64,000 nt of DNA from JAJTDS01 sp964202895 (GCA_964202895.1 CAXNJM010000001.1:62001-126000); one strand, 5' to 3'; counted from the stretch's first letter, positions 8,602-17,745 are shown. Translations and numbers: made by a program. Notes: a model not told the origin generated them from the sequence alone.

Positions 8602-11067
8602 ATGAAAATAACTTTAAACTGGCTTAAGCAGTATCTCGAAACCAATAAAACACTTGAAGAAATTTGTCAGGCTCTTACTAATATCGGGCTTGAGGTTGAG
8701 TCTTGTAATGATAAATCAAAATCTTTAAAACCCTTTTTTGTTGCCGAAATTATTGAGGCGGAGCCTGTTGAAAATTCTGTAAAATTACAAAAATGTTTAG
8801 TTAAGGTTGCTGATAATATCTCATTGCAGGTTATATGCGGGGCAAAAAATGCCAGAAAAGGTATTAAAGTTGCTTTTGCTCCAATTGGAGCTGTAATTCC
8901 CGCTAATCAAATGATTATCAAAAAAGCAAAAATTGCAGGAATTGAAAGTAACGGTATGATATGTTCTGCGAGTGAATTATTGCTAGGAGAAGAGGGGGAA
9001 GGAATAATAGAAATAGACTACTCAACACCAATTGGCAAATCAATTGCTGAAATTTATGGAGTGAACGATGCCGAAATTGAAATAAACATTACTCCCAATC
9101 GTGGCGATTGCCTTGCTATTCTTGGAATAGCCCGCGATCTTGCTTGCATTGGAATTGGCAGATTAAAAAATAACATCCATTCATTTGAAAATTTTGCCAA
9201 AAATTGCCATTTTGATTTGCCAATAAAGCTTGCTAATATTGATGATTTTAAAAAAACTGATTTTAATTTTCAGCTTTCTAATAATGCGATTTTAGAAAAT
9301 GATAATCAAAATAAAGTCTGTCATTTTGCTGGTTTTCGTTATATTAATCATCTTGAGAATAAAAAATCTCCGCAATGGTTGCAAGATCAACTAACCGCAG
9401 TGGGAGTTCGTTCAATTTCAGCAATGATTGATATTGCTAATTGGGTTATGATAAGCCTTAATCATCCTCTTCATATTTACGATGCCTCTAAAATTAACGA
9501 TGAAATAAATATTTCTTTTGCCAATGATGGAGAAAAATTTATCTCTCTCAATCAAGAAGAATATCAATTAACGAATAGCGATATCATAATTTCTGATAAA
9601 AATAAAAATCTCGCACTTGCGGGCATTATTGGCGGTATTTCAAGTTCTTGCAGTGCCGAAACTAAAGAAATTATAATCGAGGGTGCTTGTTTTGACAATA
9701 TTATGATAGCGAATAGCGGTAGAAGGCTCAATATCAACAGTGATGCCCGTTATCGCTTTGAAAGAATTGTTGATGATAAAAACACACTAAGTGCAATTCA
9801 ACTCGCTTCTTTGTTGATTCTAGAAATTTGCGGAACAAAAAATAGTCAGGTTAGCGATATAAAAACCATCGGCGAATATAAACAGCAACTATTAGTAAAT
9901 TTTGATATTTCGCAAGTTAAGAGGCTTACAGGTGTTGATATATCAACTGCTGAAATCATTAATATTCTCGAAAAACTAGAAATAACCGCAAAGAATCATC
10001 TTAATCAATCGTTAATTCAATTTGAAATTCCTAGCTTTAGGCCAGATATATCGAATTCTCAAGATCTAGTTGAGGAAGTGATAAGATTTTTTGGCTATAA
10101 CAATATCAAATCTCAGCCTTTGGCAATTACAAAGCAAATTAAAAATATTGATGTTATCGATAAATTAAAAATTTATCTTGCCAGTAATTCAATGATAGAA
10201 ACCGTAAATTGGTCTTTTGTTGATGAAAAAACCGCTGAAAATTTTGGAGCGAAAAGCACTAATCTTTTGCTTGAAAATCCAATAAGTTCAGAAATGAATT
10301 ATATGCGAACTACCTTAGCCATTGGTTTGCTTAACTCTTATCAAAAAAATTATCTAAGAAATTTTGTTGATTTATCATTGTTTGAAGTTGGCAATGTATT
10401 TTTAGATGAAAAAAATTATAATAATGAATTAATGTTAGCGGGGCTAAGAGTTGGCAATAATAACATAATTAATCATTTTAACGAACAAAGAGGCTTTGAT
10501 ATATTTGATGTTAAGAAAGATATTTTTTCAATATTTGAAATATTGGGTATTAATCAAAAAAGCCTAAGCCTTGATAACGCTAATTTGCCACCATATTTTC
10601 ATCCATATCGTGCATCGGCAATATTGCTTGGCAAGTCTGTAATTGGTTATTTTGGCGAATTGCATTCTAACATTAACAAGCTTTATGATCTTAAGCCAAG
10701 ATTAAACTATTTTGAAGTATTTCTTGATAAAACGAATTATAAAAATAATTTACAAAATAAGCAGATTAAGGCAATAAAGATCAACGATCTACAAGCTATT
10801 GAGCGAGATTTTGCCTTTGTCGTTGATAAATCAGTGGCGATTGGCGATATTATTAGAAATATTGAAAATGTTGATAAAAATTATATTAAAAAAGTTGAAT
10901 TATTCGATATTTATCAAGATCAAAATTTAGGAGAAGGGCTTCATTCTTTAGCCTTTAAGGTTTCTATGCAACCAGTTGAAAAAACTTTTACCAGCGAAGA
11001 GATTGAAAAAATAGCCAACGAAATCATTGATTCTGTAGTGCGGAAGCATTCTGCAAAATTAAGATAA
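8602..11067 (+). CDS. pheT: phenylalanyl-tRNA synthetase beta subunit
   Basis: Large subunit of the alpha2-beta2 PheRS, which charges tRNA-Phe. At 821 residues it has the full bacterial architecture: N-terminal MKITLNWLKQYL, the EMAP/OB tRNA-binding domain (about 40-150), the B3/B4 editing domain, the B5 domain, a catalytic-like core, and a C-terminal ferredoxin-fold anticodon-binding domain (about 725-821) with IERDFAFVVD. The alpha subunit gene pheS, usually directly upstream, is not here; the 147 bp before the start and the unrelated cobT show the pair is split. Confidence 0.96.
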   Translation: MKITLNWLKQYLETNKTLEEICQALTNIGLEVESCNDKSKSLKPFFVAEIIEAEPVENSVKLQKCLVKVADNISLQVICGAKNARKGIKVAFAPIGAVIPANQMIIKKAKIAGIESNGMICSASELLLGEEGEGIIEIDYSTPIGKSIAEIYGVNDAEIEINITPNRGDCLAILGIARDLACIGIGRLKNNIHSFENFAKNCHFDLPIKLANIDDFKKTDFNFQLSNNAILENDNQNKVCHFAGFRYINHLENKKSPQWLQDQLTAVGVRSISAMIDIANWVMISLNHPLHIYDASKINDEINISFANDGEKFISLNQEEYQLTNSDIIISDKNKNLALAGIIGGISSSCSAETKEIIIEGACFDNIMIANSGRRLNINSDARYRFERIVDDKNTLSAIQLASLLILEICGTKNSQVSDIKTIGEYKQQLLVNFDISQVKRLTGVDISTAEIINILEKLEITAKNHLNQSLIQFEIPSFRPDISNSQDLVEEVIRFFGYNNIKSQPLAITKQIKNIDVIDKLKIYLASNSMIETVNWSFVDEKTAENFGAKSTNLLLENPISSEMNYMRTTLAIGLLNSYQKNYLRNFVDLSLFEVGNVFLDEKNYNNELMLAGLRVGNNNIINHFNEQRGFDIFDVKKDIFSIFEILGINQKSLSLDNANLPPYFHPYRASAILLGKSVIGYFGELHSNINKLYDLKPRLNYFEVFLDKTNYKNNLQNKQIKAIKINDLQAIERDFAFVVDKSVAIGDIIRNIENVDKNYIKKVELFDIYQDQNLGEGLHSLAFKVSMQPVEKTFTSEEIEKIANEIIDSVVRKHSAKLR

Positions 11068-11084
11068 TTTTTAATTATCCCAAA

Positions 11085-11855
11085 ATGTTTTATTATAAAA
11101 AATTTAACATTAATCACTTTGAGGAAGTCGATAGCACCAATATTAAAGCCATTGAGATTGCGAGGTCAAAATTTGATAGCAATTACTCGGTTGTAATTGC
11201 TGATAAACAATCGGCTGGCAGGGGCAGGCTGAATAGAGTGTGGGAATCTCCCTGTGGTAATTTATATTTTTCATTAATTTTACAAAACTCCACATCAGAT
11301 AAATTATTTTTAGAAAAAATTAATCAAATCGGAATGTTGTCAATATTGGCAATGCAACAGGCAATTATTGAATTGGCAACTAATTATAATTTAGCGAGTA
11401 AAAATATATTAATCAAATGGCCAAACGACTTACTGATTAATGGCAAAAAATTTTCAGGAATGTTGATGGAAAGCGAAATAAATCAAGATATTTGTAAATT
11501 TTTAATTATTGGCATTGGCATCAATATTAACAGCTATCCAAGCCATATTGAGAGATTAAATTTCCCTGCCACCGATCTTTTTTCTGAAAATATTATTTTA
11601 GATAAAATGGATATTTTATACAAATTTCTTGATAAATTTGACAGCTTCTTGACTAATTTTCTGCAATTTGGCTTTGAAAATATCCGCAAATTATGGCTTA
11701 AAAATAGCTTTCAATTAAATCAAGAAATAACAATAAAAATTAATGATGATAATATTATTAACGGCATCTTTAGCGATATTGATGATAATGGTAATATTCT
11801 CCTGCTTTCTAATGGTTTTATCCACAAAATAAGCTATGGAGATATTGGCTTTTAA
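11085..11855 (+). CDS. birA: biotin--[acetyl-CoA-carboxylase] ligase
   Basis: Enzyme that activates biotin to biotinyl-AMP and attaches it to the biotin carrier protein of acetyl-CoA carboxylase. The motifs are FEEVDSTN, the biotin loop SAGRGRLNRVWES, and KWPNDLLINGKKFSGMLMES with its conserved Lys. A short C-terminal SH3-like domain follows. At 256 residues it lacks the N-terminal DNA-binding domain of E. coli BirA, so it is a ligase only, not the bio repressor. It starts 17 bp after pheT and is probably cotranscribed with it. Confidence 0.93.
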   Translation: MFYYKKFNINHFEEVDSTNIKAIEIARSKFDSNYSVVIADKQSAGRGRLNRVWESPCGNLYFSLILQNSTSDKLFLEKINQIGMLSILAMQQAIIELATNYNLASKNILIKWPNDLLINGKKFSGMLMESEINQDICKFLIIGIGININSYPSHIERLNFPATDLFSENIILDKMDILYKFLDKFDSFLTNFLQFGFENIRKLWLKNSFQLNQEITIKINDDNIINGIFSDIDDNGNILLLSNGFIHKISYGDIGF

Positions 11856-11863
11856 TCGTCTGG

Positions 11864-11977
11864 TTATTGTAAGGGCAAAAGATTCTTCGCCCCAACCATC
11901 GCTTATTGTAAGGGCGAAAAATCTTTCGCCCCAACCATCGCTTATTGTAAGGGCGAAAAATCTTTCGCCCCAACCAT
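11864..11977. repeat. three 39-bp tandem REP-like units
   Basis: Units begin at 11864, 11903 and 11942 (period exactly 39) and each contains a palindrome of the form GGGCGAAA...TTTCGCCC. Units 2 and 3 are almost identical; unit 1 differs in the palindrome arms. They sit directly upstream of a RAYT transposase gene and resemble the GC-rich palindromes inside and after that gene, as expected for REP elements mobilised by RAYTs. They also produce spurious minus-strand reading frames. Confidence 0.9.
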
Positions 11978-11989
11978 AAAATAAACAAA

Positions 11990-12580
11990 ATGAACGAAAA
12001 ACTAAAATATAATCCCAACATCGGCCACCGCAGAAGCATCCGTTTGAAAGGATATGATTATTCACAGGCGGGATTATATTTTATTACCATTTGTTGCCAT
12101 GATAGGGCATGTTTGTTTGGTGAAATCGTAGGGGCGGAGAATAATGAATCCCCTAAAATGGCTTTAAATGATGCAGGAAAGATTGCAAATCAATGTTGGA
12201 TGGAAATTCCAAAACATTTTCCCAATTCGGTATTGCACGAACATATTGTAATGCCCAATCATGTTCATGGAATAATTGAATTGATATCCGAACCCGTAGG
12301 GGCGGAAAATTTTCCGCCCAATAAAAACAGAATGAATGATGTTAATGGGGCGAATGATTATTCGCCCCTACGGTCACCATCAAAAACCATTGGTTCGATT
12401 GTTCGGGGGTTTAAAATCGGTGTTACAAAATGGTTTCGGAATAATGCGGATCATAAAACGATATGGCAACGGAATTACCATGAACATATTATTCGTAATG
12501 AACAATCGTATCAAGCCATCGCGGAATATATCGTCAACAATCCCCTAAAATGGGAAGACGACAAATTTTATAAACAATGA
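11990..12580 (+). CDS. REP-associated tyrosine transposase (RAYT, Y1/HUH family)
   Basis: 196-residue single-strand DNA transposase of the IS200/IS605-like Y1 family, the type that processes REP palindromes. It has HRRSIRLKGYDY, YFITICCHDRACLFGEI, the metal-binding HUH motif HVH at 91-93 within MPNHVHGII, RNYHEHIIRN, and the catalytic Tyr180 in EYIVNNPLKWEDD. It appears intact. Residues about 103-127 are encoded by two GC-rich palindromes (12300-12319 and 12347-12368) lying in frame, so REP-like DNA has become part of the protein. It is flanked by related palindromes on both sides, which supports the family call. Confidence 0.93.
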   Translation: MNEKLKYNPNIGHRRSIRLKGYDYSQAGLYFITICCHDRACLFGEIVGAENNESPKMALNDAGKIANQCWMEIPKHFPNSVLHEHIVMPNHVHGIIELISEPVGAENFPPNKNRMNDVNGANDYSPLRSPSKTIGSIVRGFKIGVTKWFRNNADHKTIWQRNYHEHIIRNEQSYQAIAEYIVNNPLKWEDDKFYKQ

Positions 12581-12889
12581 AATTTACCGAATGTAGGGGC
12601 GGAAAATTTTCCGCCCAATAAAAACAGAATGAATGATGTTAATGGGGCGAATGATTATTCGCCCCTACGGTCACTATCAAAAACCATTGGTTCGATTGTT
12701 CGGGGGTTTAAAATCGGTGTTACAAAATGGTTTCGGAATAATGCGGATCATAAAACGATATGGCAACGGAATTACCATGAACATATTATTCGTAATGAAC
12801 AATCGTATCAAGCCATCGCGGAATATATCGTCAACAATCCCCTAAAATGGGAAGACGACAAATTTTATAAACAATGAAATTTACCGAAT
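12296..12889. repeat. 297-bp tandem duplication of the RAYT 3' half
   Basis: The segment 12296-12592 is repeated at 12593-12889 with very few differences (for example TCACCATC versus TCACTATC), and a third copy begins at 12890 but degenerates after about 30 bases. Each unit starts at the palindrome GGGCGGAAAATTTTCCGCCC and runs through the catalytic-Tyr end of the gene. The repeat boundary lying at a REP palindrome suggests that the palindrome took part in the duplication. Confidence 0.93.
12629..12877 (+). pseudogene. duplicated C-terminal fragment of the RAYT transposase
   Basis: 82-codon open frame from the second 297-bp unit, essentially identical to residues 115-196 of the complete RAYT. 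It keeps the catalytic Tyr region but lacks the HVH metal site, so it cannot be an active transposase. It is a by-product of the tandem duplication. Confidence 0.85.
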
Positions 12890-13002
12890 GTAGGGGCGGA
12901 AAATTTTCCGCCCAATAAAAACGGGGTGAATGATGTCAATGGGGTGAATGATTTTAACGGGCGAATGATGTTAATGGGGCGAATGATTATTCGCCCCTAA
13001 GA
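12890..13002. repeat. degenerate REP-like palindromes after the RAYT
   Basis: Contains another copy of the GGGCGGAAAATTTTCCGCCC palindrome (about 12894-12913), then a run of slipped GGGGTGAATGAT / GGGCGAATGATG units, and ends in the second palindrome type GGGGCGAAT...ATTCGCCCC (about 12976-12998). The short repeated units look like replication slippage. Confidence 0.8.
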
Positions 13003-13013
13003 TTAAATGATGT

Positions 13014-15128
13014 TTAGAATTTTTTTGACAATGTCAGGTAAAAAACTCTACCAGCATTATATTGCGGTGATTCAACCCCAATTCCTGAGCCATCGCGAAT
13101 TTTATATTTTTGATTTAAGATGTTTAATGCTGATAGGCGAGCATTGATATTATTCACTTTATATAAATCAATATCTCTTGCTAAGGCAAAGTTAACTTGA
13201 TAGTAAGATTTTAGCTTATTGGCATTGTAATCATTGTGCCTCAAGCCTGAGCCGTAAATTCCATCAATTGCGACTAAATTCTTTTTGTAAAGATAAGATG
13301 CTCCACCGCTTGCCGAGTAAGATTGATCGTGATCAACATTAACATAACGGTTAGCAATATAATCTAATTCATCTTGTGCAAAAGCATATTGGCTAGAGAT
13401 TATTTTCTTTGCCTTCATTTTTTGTGCTGAAATGTTGAAATAGGCTTTTAAGTTATCTTTTTTATAGTCTGTGCTAATTTCAAGCCCGTGAGCCTTAGCT
13501 GATTGATAGTTAAATGGAGTGTAAATTAAAGATTTACCGAATTGACCTTCGTCAAGCAAATTTCTAACCTTTTTATAATAGCTATCAATTCCAATTGTAA
13601 AATTCTTATTTAATTGATGATTGATTCCAATACCATAATAAGAGCTTCTTTCTGCTTTGATTTTATCATTAATTTCATTATTAACACTTTCATTGGTAGT
13701 GTTGCGGAAATTCTCAATATTACTGGAAGCTAGCAATTCCGCTCTTGCTGGGGTGATGTATCTTGCAAAACCACTATGTATTTTAGTTTTTTGATTAAAC
13801 TCATAAACCGCCCCTAATCTTGGAGATATTTGACTTTCATTGCTAGTGCTTTTTATTTTATCAAATCTTGCCCCAATATTAACGGTTAAAGGCTTGATAG
13901 GCTTTATTTCATTTTGTGCATATAAAGCAAATAAATTGGTTGTTTTACTGTTTCCGTTAGCAATATTAATTGGATCGCTGGAATACTGTTCGCCATTATC
14001 ATTGGTTGTAAAAGTTTTGCTATTTTGATAATGTTTAGCATTTTCACTGCTTAGATAGAGCCCCGTTCTTAAAGTTTGTTTTTCGCTAATAGGGTAGCTT
14101 AGATCTAGTTGCGAGCCGTTGGCAAGCGATCTCTTCTTGATATTTGAAGATACTCCGTTGAATATTAGATCTCCCTGTTCGTCGCTAAAATAAAGAGTTT
14201 CGCTTAAGCGGCTAAAAATTGATAGTTGATAATCAAGATTAATTTGATTAGTGCCGTTTATTGAGGCTATGGCAAAACTATTATGTTCATTTTGCTTTTG
14301 CCTAAGATCTTGCGATCTGATTGTGCCTACACCATTTAAAGAATATTGAGGTTCTTGATTAGGGGTGTTGGGAATCTGAAAATTATTTTGAGAATTGGCG
14401 ATAATTAAATTTAACTTTGTTTCTGAATTAAGTAAATGGGAAAAATGTCCAAATAAACGATGTTGCTTAGTGTCGTTATTAACTTCTCGACTATTGCGAT
14501 AGGGAGCTTCGATTGCTCTGTTGCTAGTTAAATAGCTTCCATTTAAGTGGTAGCTAGAATTTTTTGTAAATCCTCCAATTTGTTGATTAAGAGCAATAGT
14601 ATCTTTTGAGCCTATCATTACTGAAGATCGGTTATCTTTTATCGCTTCTCCAGTTTTGCTTTTAATATCAACTACCCCAGCAGTGCGAAAGCCGTATTGG
14701 GCAGGCAATGCACCCGTAAGAAGATCGATATTGTCAATAAAATTACTGTCAATAATTTGTCCAAAACCAGATATTCCTTCTGGTATCATAACACCATTGA
14801 TGCGATATTGAATATTGCTATGATCTGCCCTAATATGAAGCTGTCCAAAAGAATCTTGTACAACCCCTGGAGCCCTCAATAACACTTGATTTAAAGAGGT
14901 GAATTGACCTTGAGGAAGACTTTCTATTGTTTCCTTAGTGAATTGATAAGAGCTTCCGCCTGTTTTAGTGGAGATATTATTGCGAGAATTTTCTATCTTT
15001 TTTGCTTTAACGATAAATTGTGAATTTTCATCGTTGCCAGATTGTGATGAGTTTGAATTATCTGCGGATGCTTCATTTAAAGCTATTATCGAGAATAAAA
15101 CAGTTAAATTGTAGATGATTTTTTTCAT
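13014..15128 (-). CDS. TonB-dependent outer-membrane receptor
   Basis: 704-residue outer-membrane transporter. A signal peptide (MKKIIYNLTVLFSIIALNEA, cleaved near Ser-Ala-Asp) is followed by the plug domain (about 50-155, with LLRAPGVVQDSFGQLHIRAD and the plug-type VDIKSKTG), then a 22-strand-type beta barrel ending in FYLTLSKKF with the C-terminal Phe used for barrel insertion. Such receptors import iron-siderophore, haem, cobalamin or other metal ligands with TonB energy; the ligand cannot be told from sequence. The gene stands alone apart from the small membrane protein upstream on the same strand, and no siderophore or TonB genes are nearby. Confidence 0.92.
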   Translation of the reverse strand: MKKIIYNLTVLFSIIALNEASADNSNSSQSGNDENSQFIVKAKKIENSRNNISTKTGGSSYQFTKETIESLPQGQFTSLNQVLLRAPGVVQDSFGQLHIRADHSNIQYRINGVMIPEGISGFGQIIDSNFIDNIDLLTGALPAQYGFRTAGVVDIKSKTGEAIKDNRSSVMIGSKDTIALNQQIGGFTKNSSYHLNGSYLTSNRAIEAPYRNSREVNNDTKQHRLFGHFSHLLNSETKLNLIIANSQNNFQIPNTPNQEPQYSLNGVGTIRSQDLRQKQNEHNSFAIASINGTNQINLDYQLSIFSRLSETLYFSDEQGDLIFNGVSSNIKKRSLANGSQLDLSYPISEKQTLRTGLYLSSENAKHYQNSKTFTTNDNGEQYSSDPINIANGNSKTTNLFALYAQNEIKPIKPLTVNIGARFDKIKSTSNESQISPRLGAVYEFNQKTKIHSGFARYITPARAELLASSNIENFRNTTNESVNNEINDKIKAERSSYYGIGINHQLNKNFTIGIDSYYKKVRNLLDEGQFGKSLIYTPFNYQSAKAHGLEISTDYKKDNLKAYFNISAQKMKAKKIISSQYAFAQDELDYIANRYVNVDHDQSYSASGGASYLYKKNLVAIDGIYGSGLRHNDYNANKLKSYYQVNFALARDIDLYKVNNINARLSALNILNQKYKIRDGSGIGVESPQYNAGRVFYLTLSKKF

Positions 15129-15317
15129 AGATTACAAAATGATTATTGAAATAATTGATTAAAGGTTTTGTTATTTTAATTATTTTTTTGATCTATTTTG
15201 CTTTAATGGCAATTCATTTAATTTTTTAAATTAAAAAATTAATGAAGAATTTCTGTGCTGATTTTTATAATTGTTGTTTAAAAAATTAATCAACAATTAG
15301 CTGAAAGTTAAGTGCTG
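15129..15317. other. AT-rich gap upstream of the TonB receptor with two inverted repeats
   Basis: Holds an almost pure A/T palindrome at 15219-15241 and a hairpin at 15269-15298 (AATTGTTG ... CAACAATT). The second lies just past the stop of the 15318-15680 gene on the minus strand and may be its transcript end; the T run expected of an intrinsic terminator is weak. Confidence 0.4.
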
Positions 15318-15680
15318 TTATAAATAGATCTTTGATGGGGGCGGAGGAGCGCAAGGAAAATACCAGCAATCAAAATGCTGTAAAATAAAATAAGAATATT
15401 TTTTTGATAGCAATAAAAAAACATTAATTAATGCTAATAATTGAAAAATATTAGTTAATTTTATTTTTTGCTGAAAGCCTTCAAGATAGCATATATTGCA
15501 GTCTTTAGCTAAGCTATTTTTTTCTGCAATTGCAAAGGATTTATAATATTTTTCTTGTTGATGTTGTAGATTGTGGTAATTGCCGTAAATTTTTGTAATT
15601 ATTAATATAAAAATCAATAAACAGCAAAATAAATTAAAGTTTTTTTGTTGGTATTTTATTAATTCTTTTATTTTAATCAT
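15318..15680 (-). CDS. small two-helix membrane protein of unknown function
   Basis: 120 residues with hydrophobic segments near 19-32 and 75-90, a CxxC-like DCNICYLEG between them, and a proline-rich end (CAPPPPSK). Not recognised with confidence. Small membrane proteins ending in a Gly/Ala-Pro-Pro motif (DUF2946-like) often sit beside TonB-dependent metal receptors, and this gene lies directly upstream of such a receptor on the same strand, so a role in the same uptake system is possible but unproven. It is 38 bp from tyrA. Confidence 0.55.
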   Translation of the reverse strand: MIKIKELIKYQQKNFNLFCCLLIFILIITKIYGNYHNLQHQQEKYYKSFAIAEKNSLAKDCNICYLEGFQQKIKLTNIFQLLALINVFLLLSKKYSYFILQHFDCWYFPCAPPPPSKIYL

Positions 15681-15718
15681 TTTCTATAAAATTATGAAGA
15701 TTTTATATTTTGCAAAAA

Positions 15719-16891
15719 TTATTCAACATATTGATCAAGAAATTGATTAGTGATGTATATAACATCTTCGCTATTTTCTCTAGTATTTTTAAGCCAAAAA
15801 TCTTCGCTATTTTTGAATATAAATATTGGCAAGATAAAATCAATAAGACCCATGCCTGCAAAATCTTTAAATTCTAATATTTCTTCAATATTTAAATAAG
15901 CAATAATAATCAAAATTCTTAGATTTAAAGCATTTAAATTTTCTTGACTTAGATTCAGCTCTTCATGGTTTATGATTGTGTTATCATCGTCTAGATCGAT
16001 TCTATGTGCTTGATAAACAATTTTGGCTTTTTTGTAGGCTTCTTGATATTCTTCTTGTAATTTAGAAAAATTTTCTTGTTCGATTAGCTCCATTACATCA
16101 AGCAAGTTGTTAAAGAATTTTTGATAAAATTCTTCTAGATTTTCTCGGTTGAGTTCAAAGGTTTGAATCCACATTAGTGATTCTGAATTGTCAATTCTAA
16201 ATGATTTTTGCCATAAAATTTTTGCCTGACTATTGTGATTTTTTAATGCCTTAATTTTGTTATTAACCGAGCCAAAAATATCTTGCGAAGATGATGCGAT
16301 AAGTTGCGGAATGTGCGATAATGCTCCGTAAATATAATCATGCTTATCCGCTGAAAGAAAATCAATTTTAAAGCCTATATTTTCAATAAAATTAATAATT
16401 TTGCTACCAAAAGGCTTTTCTAAAATTTCATCTTGACCTTGAGTGATAATTATTTTTCTATTGTCAAAGAAATTGCTATTAGCATGTTGTGGACCAGATT
16501 TTTCAGAGCCAGCAATTGGGTGCATGGGAATAAAATGCTTTTCTAGGTTGTTTGGAATAATATTTTTAATAAAGTCTTTTAATGAGCCAAAATCAATAAT
16601 TGCTAGGTTTTGAGAAAATTTAGAGCTTGATATTTGTTGAAATATTGCTTGATATTCTTTTAATGGAGCGGTTATTATTATTAAATCAAGAAACGAGATA
16701 TCGCCTTCAATTAATTCAATTTCTTTATCGATTAATTTATTGGCAAGGCAGTATTCTGTAGACTCTTTATCTGGATCGTTGCCAAAAATTTTTATTTCTT
16801 GCTCTTGGTTTTTTGCTAATTTTCTAATAGATAAAGCGGTTGATCCGCCCATCAAACCAAGACCGATAATTAATATATTGTTAAAAGACAT
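15719..16891 (-). CDS. tyrA: prephenate (arogenate) dehydrogenase, C-terminally extended
   Basis: NAD-dependent oxidative decarboxylation of prephenate toward tyrosine. The Rossmann motif GLGLMGGS (residues 10-17) is followed by PMHPIAGSEKSGP and the helical dimerisation domain with ALSHIPQLIASS. I start at the ATG at 16889-16891, two bases after the xthA stop; the upstream Met at 16924 would lie inside xthA. The 390 residues exceed the usual ~300. The region FRIDNSESLMWIQTF...NRENLEEF (about 220-260) looks like the normal C-terminal helix pair, and a similar pattern (FAGMGLIDF...FWLKNTRENSED) recurs near the end, suggesting an internal duplication or added regulatory domain. Confidence 0.85.
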   Translation of the reverse strand: MSFNNILIIGLGLMGGSTALSIRKLAKNQEQEIKIFGNDPDKESTEYCLANKLIDKEIELIEGDISFLDLIIITAPLKEYQAIFQQISSSKFSQNLAIIDFGSLKDFIKNIIPNNLEKHFIPMHPIAGSEKSGPQHANSNFFDNRKIIITQGQDEILEKPFGSKIINFIENIGFKIDFLSADKHDYIYGALSHIPQLIASSSQDIFGSVNNKIKALKNHNSQAKILWQKSFRIDNSESLMWIQTFELNRENLEEFYQKFFNNLLDVMELIEQENFSKLQEEYQEAYKKAKIVYQAHRIDLDDDNTIINHEELNLSQENLNALNLRILIIIAYLNIEEILEFKDFAGMGLIDFILPIFIFKNSEDFWLKNTRENSEDVIYITNQFLDQYVE

Positions 16892-16893
16892 TT

Positions 16894-17730
16894 TTAAATT
16901 TTTAAAGTTATTGAAGCGGGGCAATGATCAGAAGCTTTGACCTGATCTCTAACATTGCTTGATTCTAATTCGGCATTGATTAAACAATCATTTGCTTGAG
17001 GGTTTGTAAGAAGATAATCTATTCTTAGGCCGTGATTTTTGTTCCAGCTGTTATTGCGATAATCCCACCAAGAGAATTCTTGTTTTTGAGGGTTGATAAT
17101 TCTGTATGAGTCGCTAAATCCAGTATTAAGAAGGCTTCTAAATTTCAGCTGTTCGAGAGAATGAAAACAAACCGTTTCTTTTAATTTTTCTGAATCAAAA
17201 ACATCAATAGGATAGTTTGCGACATTGAAATCTCCGCCAATTATCTGAATTTCATCATTGTTGATAAGATTTTTAAAATGTTTTTTTAATCTATCGAAAA
17301 AATTAATTTTATAAATAAATTTTGGACTTTCTTCGAGAGTTAGTGGGGGTTCAATTTCTCCGCCACCATTTGGAACATAAACTGAAGCAACTCTAACCGC
17401 CTTGCCATTTATTATGGTTAATGCTTCAATATAGCGGGCTTGTGTATCTTTTTCTTCTCCCTCTTCAATCATTGGTAGTTGCTCTACGACATCTTCTAAG
17501 CGAAATTTTGAAAAAATAGCTACTCCATTATAGCTCTTCTGACCAACAATAGCAACATTATAGCCCATATCGGCGATTATTTGTTGATTAAAATTTTCTG
17601 TAACAGTTTTTAATTCTTGCAACAGGATTATATCTGGCTTTGAGTGATTTATCCACTCAACAAATCTAGGTAGCCTTGCATTTATTGAGTTGACATTAAA
17701 AGTGGAGATTTTAATTAATTTTTCTGTCAT
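16894..17730 (-). CDS. xthA: exodeoxyribonuclease III
   Basis: Mg-dependent AP endonuclease/3'-5' exonuclease for base-excision repair. It has FNVNSINARLPRF with Asn12, LLQELKT with the metal ligand Glu39, the middle GGDFNV and the terminal SDHCPASI with catalytic Asp268-His269. Length 278 is typical. It lies between the GNAT gene (15 bp gap) and tyrA (2 bp gap), so the murC-GNAT-xthA-tyrA set is probably one transcript. Confidence 0.95.
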   Translation of the reverse strand: MTEKLIKISTFNVNSINARLPRFVEWINHSKPDIILLQELKTVTENFNQQIIADMGYNVAIVGQKSYNGVAIFSKFRLEDVVEQLPMIEEGEEKDTQARYIEALTIINGKAVRVASVYVPNGGGEIEPPLTLEESPKFIYKINFFDRLKKHFKNLINNDEIQIIGGDFNVANYPIDVFDSEKLKETVCFHSLEQLKFRSLLNTGFSDSYRIINPQKQEFSWWDYRNNSWNKNHGLRIDYLLTNPQANDCLINAELESSNVRDQVKASDHCPASITLKI

Positions 17731-17745
17731 TTTAAAATTGTGTGA

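Noticed and set aside
11864..11977. Possible CRISPR array (three 39-bp units)
   Set aside because: The units are directly abutting with no unique spacers, contain REP palindromes, and no cas genes are present.
11715..12065. Minus-strand reading frame over the 39-bp repeats with repeated GWGERFFALTIS
   Set aside because: It is the translation of the tandem repeats and overlaps birA and the RAYT; no independent evidence.
15138..15156. Fur-box-like AATGATTATTGAAATAATT just upstream of the TonB receptor
   Set aside because: Only about 10 of 19 positions fit the Fur consensus, which is not above chance in DNA this AT-rich.
16740..16940. Plus-strand frame opposite tyrA
   Set aside because: Antisense shadow spanning the tyrA start; no coding signal.
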